NCBI GenBank assembly: GCA_002633025.1 | Contig: NMRB01000017.1 | Span: 220,919-284,918, forward strand | DNA length: 64,000 bases | Reading direction: 5' to 3' | Source of the DNA: Notospermus geniculatus | Lineage: Eukaryota > Nemertea > Pilidiophora > Heteronemertea > Lineidae | Part shown: one piece after another, positions 1 to 10,494 of the stretch | How the letters are laid out: each line of letters begins with the position of its first letter | Position numbering within the stretch: the first letter of the stretch is position 1 | Notes under the pieces: generated by a model | The model's input: only the letters and a program-made list of their open reading frames with translations | What the model was told of the DNA's origin: nothing | The model's database searches: none | Made by a program: the position numbers and the translations under genes

Positions 1-466
1 CCAACACCAAAAAGTGGTATTTTGTGGCAAATTCTATTAAGATTGAACGCTGTAAAATTCACGTTCATTTGTTTGTCAACACGCAAACGAGTGCTTTTTT
101 TCTGAAGGTCGTCAGTCCCCCCGTTGTCACACTGCCGACAAACATTGCCGTAACCCATGGAAACGAAATTGCCGAAAGAGATAAAAACCGATCTCAAAAT
201 GGTGGTCATTGACCAACATCGCTGAATTTTAATACCCACGTTTAACTTGTATTGGGATTTCATTGTATCCTCAGAGCATCTGTATTCCACCTCAATTTGG
301 ACAGTGACATACATTCTGGGCGACTCAGGGGAATTATTTACGAGTTGTACGTCGTTATCCGTAAAATTCAGATCAAACCTTCTTGAATCAGCTGATCACT
401 GACTAATGTATGTCATGTACACAACACAATGCATAGGCCCCATCTGGAAAAGAGTCCTGCGACGGT
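1..466. other. No gene recognised
   Basis: AT-rich stretch before the LINE. I see no protein-family motif on either strand and no repeat with clear borders. A short GT-rich run lies at 464-490. Confidence 0.5.
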
Positions 467-500
467 GTGTGTGTTTATGTGTGTGTATTTATTTCAGTAG

Positions 501-981
501 CGGCAAAACGGAGGTTTGACCTTGAAGGCACTAACTTTGAATCAGTTTGGTTTGAATCGATATTTGACCACAGAAAACTATTCCTGGCCCTTTATTACAG
601 AAGTCCCTCTCAGTCGCCGGCTATCAGAGACCAATTTATGCATTCCTTAGAGAATAGTGTACGAAATGCTATAAATGAAGGTGGTTTAGTTTTTATTGGT
701 GGAGATTTTAATTGTAGAAGTAAAATGTGGTGGATAGAGGATTCTGACTCTATTGAAGGTGATAAGCTTTATCAGGTGTCAATCTCCTCTTCACTGACCC
801 AATTAATTCACGAGCCCACTAGAATTACGCCAAACAGTAAATCGTGTTTAGACCTAGTGTTCAGTAACTGCCCGGGCTTGCTAGCCTCTACAGAGGTCAT
901 TCCCCCAATAGGAGGCTCTGATCATTGTTCAGTCATTGGTAAGATTGTATCCCCTATGCCACCTTTACTACACCACGCGTA
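501..981 (+). pseudogene. LINE apurinic-type endonuclease, C-terminal part
   Basis: C-terminal two thirds of an exonuclease-endonuclease-phosphatase fold domain, which nicks target DNA to prime reverse transcription. Visible motifs are GGDFNCRS (the GDFN active-site strand), SCLDLVFSN and GGSDHC (the terminal SDH motif with the catalytic His). The N-terminal catalytic Asn/Glu segments are absent because the element is 5'-truncated. The frame runs into a stop at 980-982, and the downstream linker continues in another frame, so there is a small indel near 965. No start codon of its own is expected. Confidence 0.85.
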
Positions 982-983
982 AA

Positions 984-2326
984 AAGAATCTGGTACTATA
1001 ATCGAGCGGACATAGTTGGGTTAAACGATGATATCACTAGTTTTGACTGGGATACCATTATTAATGATGATGATCCTCATTCTGCCACAAGATCCTTCTG
1101 TGACAAACTCTTCAGTCTGTTCGATACATACATTCCACACAGAGATAGGGTGATCAAGTCTCATGATATGCCCTGGTTTAATGAGCAAATAAGATCGGCT
1201 ATTAATAAGAGAGATAAGTTATATAAAAGCTTTGTTAAATCCAACAATGCGGAGAGCCATGCACGTTTTAAACTTCAAGCGAAGGTAGTAAGTGATCTCG
1301 TGACCCAGGCTAAAGACCGTCACAAGAACAATTTACTAGAATCACTAAGCTCTTCTAAATCTGGTTCAAAAGACTATTGGTTTTTTATAAAGAAACTTAT
1401 GGGTACGAAATACAGTCCTGCTATCCCCACGCTTGAACATAATGATATGATTGCTGTGAGCGATTTGGACAAGGCGTCTCTTTTACATAGGAAATTCTTA
1501 AATAAGTTTAGTCATGCACATGACGACTCCATTCTCCCCAACTGTCCGTTAAAGATTCATGCCTCTCTCCGCGATATTACCTTTGACCATCATACTTTAC
1601 TAAAGATCTTATTGAGTTTGGACATTTCCAAAAGCGGAGGTACGGACTGTATTTCAAATAAAATGTTGAAAATGGTAGCATACAGCCTTGTCGGCCCACT
1701 TACTGCTCTGTTCCGCAGGTTACTCCATTGTAACACTTTTCCAAATTGTTGGAAGCAGGGCATCATAGTACCTGTTTTTAAGAACAAGGGTTCAACTCAC
1801 TGTATATCTAATTATCGTCCCGTCACTCTCCTCAATTCGTTGTCAAAGATCTTCGAACGTATTATTTATCATAACATCTCGACTTATGTTCAACAGAATA
1901 ATCTACTTTATCCCTATCAATCCGGCTTTATTAAGGGGCACGATACAACTAAACAACTGTTAGATATTACCCATACGATTTTATCCTCACGTCAATCCGG
2001 CCATGATACGCGTGGAATATTTTTAGACATTGAGGGCGCCTTTGATTCCATACCCCACTTTTTATTGATTCATAAGCTTAAGGCATATGGTATAAGTGAC
2101 AGTGTGGTCAATCTTTTTTCTTCATATCTGCATTGTAGATCTCTAAGAGTTAAAGTGAATGGTTCATTTTCTGACTGGTCTCCTGTGGGTGTAATTAATA
2201 GTGGCGTGCCACAAGGTTCTATATTAAGGCCCCTTCTCTTTCTCCTTTATGTGAACGCCCTTGCTGATGTTGTTACTAATTGTAAACTTTACCTCTATGC
2301 CGATGATTGTGCCCTATTCCTACCAT
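984..2326 (+). pseudogene. LINE reverse transcriptase, fingers and palm (first part)
   Basis: Reverse transcriptase domain that copies element RNA at the nicked target. Linker residues (DMPWFNEQIRSAINKRDKLY) precede the fingers. RT motifs in order: NYRPVTLLNSLSKIFE, QSGFIKGHDT, FLDIEGAFDSIPH (motif A Asp), GVPQGSILRPLLF (motif B, with Arg where Gly is usual) and YADDCALFLP (catalytic YADD). The frame is broken at 2327 by an inserted element and resumes at 2832. The whole region is colinear with the endonuclease upstream and the C-terminal region downstream. Confidence 0.9.
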
Positions 2327-2831
2327 CAAGAATATATAAGTACCAAGAATGTACAACTCAGTAATCAATCAAACGGGTGGGCATTAAGTTACTTTTTCTG
2401 ATAATAGATGGCGTACGGTAATTATAGGCCTTCTAATTAAATAACCACTGTTTAGATTTAAGGGTTGTTGCCTGAATTGTATTATTTAGAATAACGTCTA
2501 TATTCTTATGTAAAGTTACAGGCATATTACTGGCATACAAAATTTTTTTGATTTTGGTGAAACCATGGATTTGTTGTTTAGGTCAGAGTGCCCGACCCAG
2601 AGATCAAGTACGATATCAAATTGTCGAAAATATGGTCCATTCAAAACTGCTCTGTAGCTCGGTTATTTCTGAGTGCATACGAGGTGTCATTTTGTTCGTA
2701 ATGATCTTCCCTACACAATAATCCTTCACAAATTAAGACCCCTTCAGTTACATGGTCACCAGAGGCAAATTAGTAAACTCACTTTTGGCACATATTTGGA
2801 GTTGTACATTCTTGGTACTTATAAATTCTTG
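2327..2831. mobile_element. Nonautonomous TIR element inserted in the LINE RT
   Basis: Termini are inverted: CAAGAATATATAAGTACCAA on the left and its near-perfect complement ending TTCTTG on the right, about 30 bp each. The 7-bp host sequence CTACCAT lies directly before (2320-2326) and directly after (2832-2838), a target-site duplication. Taking out the element plus one TSD copy restores the LINE reading frame across YADD into the thumb region, which fixes the borders. The interior codes for nothing I recognise. Superfamily is uncertain; a 7-8 bp TSD fits a hAT-like MITE. Confidence 0.85.
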
Positions 2832-2916
2832 CTACCATTTAAACGCAGTGATGATCCCTCCGTCCCACAATACTTGATACAAAGTGATCTTGTTCAAATC
2901 AATAATTGGTCTAAAA
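2832..2916 (+). pseudogene. LINE reverse transcriptase, short segment between two insertions
   Basis: This stretch of about 28 codons (SVPQYLIQSDLVQINNWSK) is the helix after the YADD motif, with the Q-DL-----WS pattern typical of LINE reverse transcriptases. It is isolated between two inserted elements. The longer open stretch seen across 2673-3329 is a chance frame spanning this piece and both insertions, not a gene. Confidence 0.8.
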
Positions 2917-3803
2917 TAGTCCATGGTCTTACGCCAAAATCTGCCTGTTTCAACGATTTCAGCCACTTCAGATTGTTTATTTTATCTGTCACTCTCACTG
3001 CTACCAACTATCCATCACAGATAATTACCCCCAGATATGCCCATACGCTGGGTCACCAGCAAGGTGTCATCTTTCAACTCACTACACATACACGTATACA
3101 GAATCTGTATGCTTTACGCATGCTGGGTCATACACGTACACATCCTATGAGGCAGCAGAAAGGTAGACCTATGGTCTTCTTGAAAGGAAGGTTCAGTCAG
3201 GGACCAGTCTGTGTCGTTTCTGAAACATTGCTGAAGTCCTTCCCTGATAGAGCACTCTATTGCATGTATAGGCCCTACTTAAGTGAGGAATTTTGTTCCT
3301 CACGATCCTTGATAAATGATTTCTTATGAATTTGTGATTATGCAAACTATCTTCAGAAGAAGAAATCTCCCGAAGAAATTGGCATCTCTGTACTGAACCT
3401 TCAGATCATGTGTAGGCCTAAAAAACATAATCACAACATGCACAAATTATGAGGCAACCAACCCCTGGCCTGACAAAACGCCTGAAATAACAACATTCTT
3501 CGAGATTTTGCAAATTATAAACAAAGAGGGCCTCAATTAGACACAAATCGAACTCAGACCTCAGTAGGCCAACCTCCTCATAACGATTCACTACCCCAGC
3601 TACGAACAGCAGCAGACAAATAAACAATTGGGGTTAACGGGCATAGACGCTTCTGTTTTATTTTTAGTGTAAACAAAACGGTGTCTGCTACAGCAGACCT
3701 GACCCATCCACTTGAAGTTGTTGAAGTTTAATGACTCCCCACTGATAGCAGAAATTTGAGACTGGCTCAAAATGAGCCGGATTTTTGGCGTAGGACCATG
3801 GAG
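2917..3803. mobile_element. Second nonautonomous TIR element inserted in the LINE RT
   Basis: Inverted termini CCATGGTCTTACGCCAAAA (from 2921) and its complement TTTTTGGCGTAGGACCATGG (ending 3801) bracket about 0.89 kb of noncoding DNA. A TAAAA direct repeat flanks it (2912-2916 and about 3804-3808), a probable 5-bp TSD. Removing the element joins the LINE thumb helix to the following region in frame. No transposase is encoded. Confidence 0.75.
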
Positions 3804-4930
3804 TAAAAACTTGGAAGTTGAACTTTAAAGGTAGTAAGAGTAAAGACGTTCTATTTTCATTACCACGCAAGCCTAATCTTCACCTAGCCCCATTACTTCT
3901 TGATAATGAAGCTATACCGCAAGGTAACTCTCACAAACACCTCGGTATTATTTTTGATTCGGCTCTCAACTTCCATCAGCACATCGATTCCATTGTCGTT
4001 AAATGCAACAACAAACTGAACCCCTTGGTTGGACTGAAAAATAACATAAATACGAAGTATCTTCAACAAATGTACATGTCGTTTATACTCCCTCATCTGG
4101 AATATGGCGCACTCTTATTTCTACAATCTAACGTTGAATTCTTATCGAAGTTAGACAAGGTCCATTATAGAGGGTCTCTGATAGTCAGCGGCAGTGTACA
4201 TGGTACAAACTTCGCGAAAGTTCTCAATTGTCTTGGTTGGCAAAGTCTTGCAGCCCGCAGAGATGCAAAATTATTGTTGCTTATGTATGACAACGTTAAT
4301 AATAATGTCCCACCGTTTATTTCTAGTCCCTACAACTTATATAGAAACCCCGTCCTGGACAATCGCCTCCGTCATCATAGGTCTTATATAATACCAACAC
4401 GTACATCACAAACTCTACGACGTTCAGCAATACCATCCTCGATTAGACTATGGGAGACTTTACCTCAATGTATTAAACAATCGTTTTCACGTAATTCCTT
4501 TAAGTTTAATGTGAAAAGACATCTTGCTGGTGGAATTTATAAATTCCCTACCAGTAAGCTCGATCTACCCCGTCAATTAGAAGTGCTACTAAACAGATCT
4601 CGCTGTGACCTTTTATTCAATAGTCATTTTTATGCTCACAATTTCACGAATGTTACCGACCCTATTTGCCCTTGTGGCTTTCGACAGCAGTCTACCTTTC
4701 ATGTCCTATTTCATTGTCCCCTTGTTAATAACTATCGTACATCGTTTCATAATAAAATTGCTTCTATTTCAGACTTCGATATCATTAGTTTCAACGCATA
4801 TAACCTCTCCGATCGTGCCGAAATACTGCTACACAGTTCCACTAATTCCCGTTATTCCGCCATCCGAAATCTTTTATCTATCACAGCAGGTTTTTTACAA
4901 GAAGCAGTTATGACATACGATACCCTTTGA
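3804..4930 (+). pseudogene. LINE ORF2 C-terminal region with Cys/His motif
   Basis: Thumb and C-terminal part of the LINE polyprotein, about 370 codons open to the stop at 4928-4930. Recognisable landmarks are HKHLGIIFDSALNFHQHID, LPHLEYGALLF, RLWETLPQCIKQSFS and a terminal zinc-knuckle-like CPCGF-(9)-FHVLFHCP, common in Jockey/I/R1-type elements and thought to bind template. The frame is intact here, so the break lies upstream. It is followed by a 180-bp 3' UTR and the LINE tail. Confidence 0.85.
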
Positions 4931-5112
4931 TGACTTCATCCCTTTTTCTTTCCTCCATTTGTTGGTCCCTTACTGCCCCCACCAACCACCGATCTGTCTG
5001 GGCTGCCGCGATCACGTTCCTTTATTTAGTGTATTTATTTAATCCATGTTATCTACATATATTCTGAATTTCTCTTTCCTATTGTATCTATGAATCCGCC
5101 TGTAATTCTAAC

Positions 5113-5476
5113 ATATGTATATTTTTAGGGCCACTAATGCTTGAGCTTCGGCCCTTTGAACTAATATTGTAAATATTATCTTTCACAATAAATTACATTA
5201 TATGTGCGAGGCCTTCGTGGATGACCGACGGACAGAGTTATCCCTCTCATGCTCTCACCCGGACACAGCGACAAGAAAAGCATGACATTTTAAATCTGAC
5301 AAGACTGTGATTGTGAAGACAACATTCAACATTTAAACAACAAAAGTGAATGAAGACCAGGCATCCTCCTCCTGGACCCCTCCATCCAATATGTATATTT
5401 TTAGGGCCACTAATGCTTGAGCTTCGGCCCTTTGAACTAATATTGTAAATATTATCTTTCACAATAAATTACATTA
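5113..5476 (+). repeat. Duplicated LINE 3' tail (5113-5200 and 5389-5476)
   Basis: An 88-bp segment, from ATATGTATATTTTTAGGGCC to the ACATTA end, appears twice in the same orientation, 276 bp apart and apparently identical. The 188 bp between the copies is unrelated to the LINE body. This looks either like a second, severely truncated insertion of the same family or like a read-through transcript that ended at a second copy. The second tail ends ATTACATTACATT, the short repeated tail expected of the family. Confidence 0.8.
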
Positions 5477-5484
5477 CATTAACT

Positions 5485-5779
5485 CAGGCCATTGATATAC
5501 TTCCTCTTTTGCTCATTCCATTTCTTCTTTGGTTTACCCACACTACCCTCTTTGGTTCTTTCAGCATCCGTTTTTTCTTGATATCGCCTTTGCCTTATCC
5601 GTCCTAATTCCTGCTGGTGTTTGTTCTTTTCAATTGCTGATTTTGATGGTTTTTCTCTGCTTTCAAGTCATCTCGTTGTTTACGATTTCGTTCCCGGCTT
5701 TTATTTAAAAGTACTCTGCGTACTTCTTTGGGTCATCTTCCTTCAGTTTTCTTCGATATTTTGTTGAGCGATTCACCAT
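5485..5779 (-). pseudogene. Basic (Arg/Lys-rich) transposon-type N-terminal fragment
   Basis: Read on the minus strand from an ATG at 5779, the sequence gives RSTKYRRKLKEDDPKKYAEY, then a frame change and NKSRERNRKQRDDLKAEK, another change, then RIRQRRYQEKTDAERTKEG. The highly basic helix-rich composition with repeated R-R-Y-x-E-K blocks resembles, from memory, the N-termini of uncharacterised repetitive genes in marine invertebrates, the same type as the orphan protein at 15.6-16.8 kb. At least two frameshifts make it a pseudogene. No catalytic motif is present. Confidence 0.4.
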
Positions 5780-5839
5780 AATGCATGAAAACTGTAGAAG
5801 TAAACAAAGATTACATGTACAATGTAGTAACTACATGTA

Positions 5840-6043
5840 GTAACACTTGGATAAACTTTCAAAATATAACTACGAGAAAAACACTTTGCTACAACTATTA
5901 AGTGTAACTGCAACGTTTGACGATTCACTTTCTCTGAACCCCAGTCAGTGGAATAAAGTAACAGAATAATAAGTAACACTTGGATCAACATTCAAATTCA
6001 GCACATACAATGTAACTTTCAGAAAAAAACACTTTTCTACAAC
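5840..6043. repeat. Diverged duplicate of about 65 bp
   Basis: Segments 5840-5896 and 5973-6043 share GTAACACTTGGAT-AAC-TTCAAA and end in AAAACACTTT-CTACAAC, in the same orientation. The spacer lacks coding signal. Confidence 0.6.
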
Positions 6044-6060
6044 CAAGTCATGAAATGAGT

Positions 6061-6874
6061 AATATCAAAAATATACAACACCAAAAATATACAACTCGAA
6101 AATCACCAATTTTCGGCATGTTCAACAGCACGTTGCGGCCGAACCATTGAACCGATTACTAATTTCTCTAGCAATATGGGAAGATGAGGTTTTTTTTCTA
6201 AACAATGACATTTGTTACCGCTTTCAATTCCAACTATTAATTGAGATATATAGCGCCCAAAAAGTGACCACTTCAAGCCCCATTTCTCCTCGCGTACACC
6301 ATCGTTCCCGGGCGATATAGTTCATGTCCTCTGAGCAGATGGCGCTAACGATCAGCTTTTTCCATATTTGGAGTGAAGCCTCGTAACACAACCAATGAGA
6401 GTTGGCGATCTCGTTAGAGCATAAGGGACACACTCCGCGTGAGCTACTGCGAAATTAATGTATTAGGCCAGCCCTGCATACCACGATCTATAAATACACA
6501 CAGTACACCTGCATGGTCTATATTCCTGTCCGCAGTGAAGTACAGCTGACTGCGGACAGGAATTTGCAGTAGCTCACGCGGAAAGCAATTTGCAGTAGCT
6601 TACGGAAAGCAAGTAAACTGATCGGTCGGGAAGGGGGCTGCACGAAACGCCGAAAACAGGCCTAAACAACCCATCTTTCGAGCACTATATCTCATCTATT
6701 TCGGGGAATTGACTCGTCAGACAAGTCGCATGTGGTAGGAAAAGACTTCTATTTTCGATTAAGATATAGAAACCACAAGAAAATGCTGGGCTGATAGCGT
6801 TATTTATTGAAAGAAGGTAGCTAGATTTACAGATTTCGAGTTGTATATTTTTGGTGTTATATATTTTTGGTAAT
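6061..6874. mobile_element. Nonautonomous TIR element inside the Helitron remnant
   Basis: The left end (6061-6104, with CCAAAAATATACAACTCGAA) and right end (6832-6874, with TTCGAGTTGTATATTTTTGG) are inverted copies of about 42 bp. The right border falls just after the Walker A segment of a helicase fragment, so the element seems to have truncated that frame. The interior includes a hairpin (6522-6563) and short inverted or direct copies of GCAGTAGCTCACGCGG. No transposase frame. The TSD is unclear; a short TAAT lies on both sides. Confidence 0.7.
6522..6563. repeat. Hairpin, 15-bp perfect stem
   Basis: ATTCCTGTCCGCAGT is followed after 12 bases by its exact reverse complement. It sits between inverted copies of CCGCGTGAGCTACTGC (6435-6450 and 6565-6580), so the stem is nested in a larger fold. 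Confidence 0.75.
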
Positions 6875-7567
6875 ATATGTGAGTCTTGCCTGAGCCTGGT
6901 GGTCCCAAAAGAATCTGTGACATAGGTGATACGTGTTGTTGGGTGACCCTGTCTATTGAATGAACAATGACTGTCAGTGCATTGCGTTGCTCGTGTAAAG
7001 AAGCTGGCAGTTGTCCTGGGGCTGCTTCCACTTGTGGATGATAAGGGACGGCGCCCACACGCAAGTTTGCAATATCAGGGAAATTGGGAATGGGCTCCTC
7101 ACTCAATATGTCAATGGCAAAATTTCAGAAGGAAGTCGTGTATTCTGCCAATGAGTGTGATGGTTGCTGTAATCGCGGCAGGTAGGAAAATATCTTGTGG
7201 TTGGCCCAGCAGTAAATGCTGCATGGTTTGCAGTGCTTCAGCCAGTAGTTTGGAGAACACTCTTGAGCCAATGGGCAACCATAGAAGCTGCTCTGACACG
7301 TATCGTTTGCACAACAATTTCACATCAGCTTCTGTTGGTTGGGGACCCAACAGAAGTCAAGCTGTGAAGAAAGCTTGAGGTATGTCTGCACTTTGGTACA
7401 AGTCCAACTCTGTTCTGAAGTTGCCCATAGTGAGGAGGATGTGGCCCAAAAAGGCAGGAGCATTACTAGGACTTGCACTGTGGTAAACAACAACATTCGG
7501 CCGCTGCTGTTTCAATAGGCTGGTACCATAAATATCGCCTGCTGCAAGAGCGTCTTTTAGCGTATGA
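6875..7567 (-). pseudogene. Helitron-type (PIF1-like) helicase fragment
   Basis: The minus strand reads, with stops and frame changes, TLKDALAAGDIYGTSLLK, then RVFSKLLAEALQTMQHLL, then NEQRNALTVIVHSID and ILLGPPGSGKTH. The last is a clear Walker A P-loop (GPPGSGKT) preceded by the N-x-x-Q-R-x-A-hydrophobic motif of PIF1/Helitron helicases (superfamily 1B). Rolling-circle Helitrons encode Rep plus such a helicase; only the segment up to the P-loop remains, and it is cut there by the TIR element at 6061-6874. Other P-loop helicases are possible, but the Q-R-x-A spacing favours PIF1. Confidence 0.5.
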
Positions 7568-7854
7568 CAGAGGTACGGTGTATATTAAACTTTGAAATTT
7601 GTCTTTCGTTTCCACTTCGTTGATACGAATTGGAAATTTAAAAATTCAAGATGCGCCATAACTCGTTCGATCCTACATGACATGCTAAAAGACGCACAGG
7701 CAGGAGGGACATTTGTGGTACGAACCATTTCCTGAAAAACATTACGTCATGGATATGACGTAGTTCGTATTTCGTACTTCGTTTTTCGTCAGATTTGCGA
7801 AAACTCCCTAATGTCTGCATCATTGCAGCGCTGATGTATGTATTTTGATGATGT

Positions 7855-8374
7855 TTCGTTACCGCTAGGTGGCGAGTGTCCAGCTCAGAGCGTCCGAATC
7901 TGATTGGCCAACGGCTGATTTCACGGATCAAACATGGCTGCGTCCATGAAACGCATGATGAACGAATGAATCTGAGGGAAAATTTACCTTTTTAACATGG
8001 TAGGAACGACTATCCATGGTCATCGATTGCCGGAATAAGCCGATTGTACAATAGGACTTACATTTTGTGCCATGGATTAGGTCACTTCCGACCAGGGAGT
8101 CTAAGTTCAGCCAGACGGTAAATCGATCCTTATAGAATACAATTCCACTTTATTTCATCAGCGATCCACCTCAAACGGCCAGGCTCGATCGCTTCTACAT
8201 ATCACTCGGTGAAAACCACGATAAAACGTGTTAAAAAGGTAACTTTTCCCTCGGACTACTTCGTTCCTTGTTCGTTCATCATGCGTTTCATGGGCGCAGC
8301 CGTGTTTAATCAGCCGTTGGCCAATCAGATTCGGATGCTCTGAGCTGGACACTCGCCACTTGGCGGTAACGAAT
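7855..8374. mobile_element. Foldback element with arms of about 155 bp
   Basis: The left arm (about 7855-8005) contains GTGTCCAGCTCAGAGC, TGATTGGCCAACGGCTGATT and CATGAAACGCATGATGAACG. The right arm (about 8216-8374) carries the same landmarks in inverted order at high identity. A spacer of about 210 bp separates them. No reading frame. This is the architecture of a long-TIR MITE or foldback transposon. Confidence 0.8.
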
Positions 8375-8496
8375 CTTTGCTACCAGACTCTCTCCTGTAA
8401 GAGAGAGACCAGAGAGGCTGGTGACGCGAGACTACCAATTCTCCGTGACCACGTGTCCAAGTGAACCGCTGCAGGTACAACTCTAAGGCGGAGAAA

Positions 8497-9009
8497 ATGG
8501 CCAACTCAGGAGGACGTATAGACTGATCCAAGAAGAATTTGCTGTTTGCTGGTTAGGTGAAAACTGGCGCCACGGGGGATAATTCAAGCGAGCAGCCACA
8601 ACTGCTGGAACTCCCCCTCCCCCCCCCCCATCCTGCAAACGTGGATGTTCTGGCTGATGCCGGTGGCTATGCTTTACAACAGCAGAACGGTATTCAAGGC
8701 TCACCGTCGTCATCGTCTGGCACGAACTGAAGGCCCGTCAAGGATGGCAGACTCTCCAAAAAAGAACTCTCTGTTATTTCTGTCAGTCCATCATCCGCTA
8801 ACATCAGTTTACCACTTGCAGCACCCGCTTTTTCACAAGCTGGAATGGGAAAAATCCAGAATAATACCACCAGTACAGTAACTGCAACTGCAAACAACAC
8901 AATCTCTTCAACAAGGCAATGTCACTTTACCTTTTTGCAGAAGGTCATCAAAAGAAAAACACCTAATCCCGTAACGTTGTTTAGTGATACCATGATCCTC
9001 AATTTCTGA
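8497..9009 (+). pseudogene. Ser/Thr/Gln/Pro-rich coding remnant, unrecognised
   Basis: An ATG in good context (GAGAAAATGGCC at 8497) is followed by MANSGGRID and a stop. Further frames then line up into low-complexity protein-like sequence: NSSEQPQLLELPLPPPHPAN, LADAGGYALQQQNGIQGSPS, then SVSPSSANISLPLAAPAF and KIQNNTTSTVTATANNTISS, ending at a TGA at 9007. One shift is at the poly-C run (8612-8629), a natural slip site. The composition resembles a transcription-factor activation region. A retrocopied host gene is possible. I do not recognise the family. Confidence 0.3.
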
Positions 9010-9136
9010 ACATGCTGAAGTCGATATGCCCACTCGAAAAATCATACTGAAAATGAGGAAAAATTTATATAATAATGCTGGAAAGCCGAAGGGGCCCGAT
9101 AAAGTCACTTCGCAGTTTGCCGCGTGGAAAAGAACT

Positions 9137-9963
9137 ACTTCAAAACGAAAAACGGCAGGGGTGCGGAGGACGAACCCACACCGACGAGTACCAGAACTAC
9201 ATGGAAAAGAACTACAAGAACTACTAACACCGAGGATTAGGTATTATACCATTGGGACGCGTAACACCACCGGATCATAACAATCGGCCATGGAGCAACC
9301 ACGTGAATGATGTACTCCTAATGCGGCGAATCGACACAGAACAATGGCAGGGTGTGTAGGTCATACACATACATACTGTACATCTGCGTATAACCACCTG
9401 TATCTACAATGTACCCAGTATGAGTCCGCCAGCCAGTAGGAGGGACAGCACAAAATTGTGCCACGCCGACATACCCCAGGGGGCCACCAAAACTTGCCGA
9501 ACCAATCAGCTTCTCCTCATGGCCGCACTGGTCAGCCGGGCTAACATGAACCCCTCCCACGGCTATTAAAACTCTGCCAAATATAATGGCCCTGTCGCAT
9601 GGTTACCCGAGCCAGCTCAATCTAACCACTTCCAAAGGCCACCCAGGCCTTGCCGAACCTATCGGCTTTCCACCATGGCTCCCCAAGCCAGCTCAACCTA
9701 TGAGCATTCCGAAGGCTACCCAAGCCTTGCCGAACCTATCGGCTTTCCACTATGGCTACCCAAGCCAGCTCAACCTATGAGCATTTCCAAAGGCTACCTC
9801 AGCCCTGCCGAACCTATCGGCTTCCACTATGGCTACCCGAGCCAGCTCAACCTACGAGCATACATAAGAGACGGCTACGTACCTGAGAAGTAATCGGGAG
9901 CTGATAACTTCAAAACGAAAAACGGGAGGGGTGCGGAGGACGAACCCGCACCGACGAGTGCCA
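9137..9963. repeat. 57-bp direct repeat (9137-9193 and 9907-9963)
   Basis: ACTTCAAAACGAAAAACGG begins both copies, which continue with GGGGTGCGGAGGACGAACCC and CACCGACGAGT, 770 bp apart with four or so substitutions. They bracket the 78-bp minisatellite and a diverged copy of it, so the whole may be one element or a segmental duplication. Confidence 0.75.
9594..9858 (+). repeat. 78-bp minisatellite, about 3.5 copies
   Basis: A unit containing TGCCGAACCTATCGGCTT and CCAAGCCAGCTCAACCTA repeats with starts near 9651, 9728 and 9806 (period 77-78), plus partial units at each end and a diverged one near 9482. Because 78 is divisible by three, one frame stays open and would give a 26-residue repeat with LAEPIGF and LPKPAQPMSI. 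There is no supporting gene structure, so coding is unproven. Confidence 0.8.
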
Positions 9964-9969
9964 ATGCCG

Positions 9970-10430
9970 AACTGCGCCAGATCCACAACGAGGGGAGATA
10001 TGGCGCTGAGAGATGGGTGCTGTGCATAGCGTGTCACAAGGGACAAATAATGTGCCTCAATGCAAGCACCACCTTTCTCGGCAGAATCACCGGTGTAATG
10101 CTTAACGGCAACTGGCATATTTCTGAAGAATAAAAGCTCAACCGTGCCGAATGATCCCTGTTCTATAATTTTCCTTGTGGGCATGTTCCTTAGTTTCGGG
10201 AGTGCCAGTTCTGATGGAGGAATATCCCGCACATGTGGAAAAAGTTTGTAATCACTTTGATCACATATAGGGCTACATGTGTCCTTTAAACTACAAGAAC
10301 TCGTTGGTACACTCCTAACAGGTGATCTTTTCGCCCGTTTTCTTTCCTTCCATTTCTTGTGTGGCTCGCAATTTTTGCACCAGGGAGAAATACACATTTC
10401 CCGGAAATAGCCGAATGATCCCGAAAACTT
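9970..10430 (-). pseudogene. Protein kinase N-lobe fragment
   Basis: The minus strand encodes a Cys-containing basic leader (CKNCEPHKKWKERKRAKRS), a Ser-rich linker, then the start of a kinase domain: IIEQGSFGTVELLFF (glycine loop GxFGxV), MPVAVKHYTGD (VAVK with the ATP-anchoring Lys) and ACIEAHYLSLVTRYAQHPSL (alpha-C Glu and the HPxL turn). Beyond this the match is lost and no HRD or DFG motif follows on this strand, so it is one exon or a truncated copy. A proper upstream exon lies at 10495-10609. The kinase group is not determinable. Confidence 0.6.
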
Positions 10431-10494
10431 CGTTACAATGTCACGTGAACAAGTCGGCGTGTTAAAAATAGAAATTCCACGTGGATCTTCTCAC

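Larger units (their letters stand above)
500..5200 (+). mobile_element. 5'-truncated non-LTR retrotransposon (LINE) with two nested insertions
   Basis: One LINE copy can be followed from the middle of its endonuclease domain near 500 through the reverse transcriptase and a C-terminal Cys/His region to a 3' tail at about 5113-5200 ending in ACAATAAATTACATTA. The 5' end of the endonuclease is missing, the usual outcome of aborted target-primed reverse transcription. The coding sequence has a frameshift near 965 and is interrupted by TIR elements at 2327-2831 and 2917-3803. The tail with short ATTAC-like repeats and no poly(A) suits the CR1/L2/Jockey-like groups, but the clade is not settled by eye. 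The element is dead. Confidence 0.85.

Noticed and set aside
2335-2390. Continuation of the LINE RT directly after YADD in another frame (NVQLSNQ)
   Set aside because: The true continuation is at 2832 after the inserted element; the short similarity is chance.
2673-3329. 218-codon plus-strand open frame
   Set aside because: It spans the ends of two inserted TIR elements and a short LINE segment; only the SVPQYLIQSDLVQINNWSK part is genuine and belongs to the LINE.
5389-5476. Second independent LINE gene
   Set aside because: Only the 88-bp 3' tail is present; no coding sequence.
9026-9280. Plus-strand frame MPTRKIILKMRKN as a gene
   Set aside because: The MPTRKII string also occurs on the minus strand in the kinase fragment, but no wider similarity exists and this frame overlaps a direct repeat.
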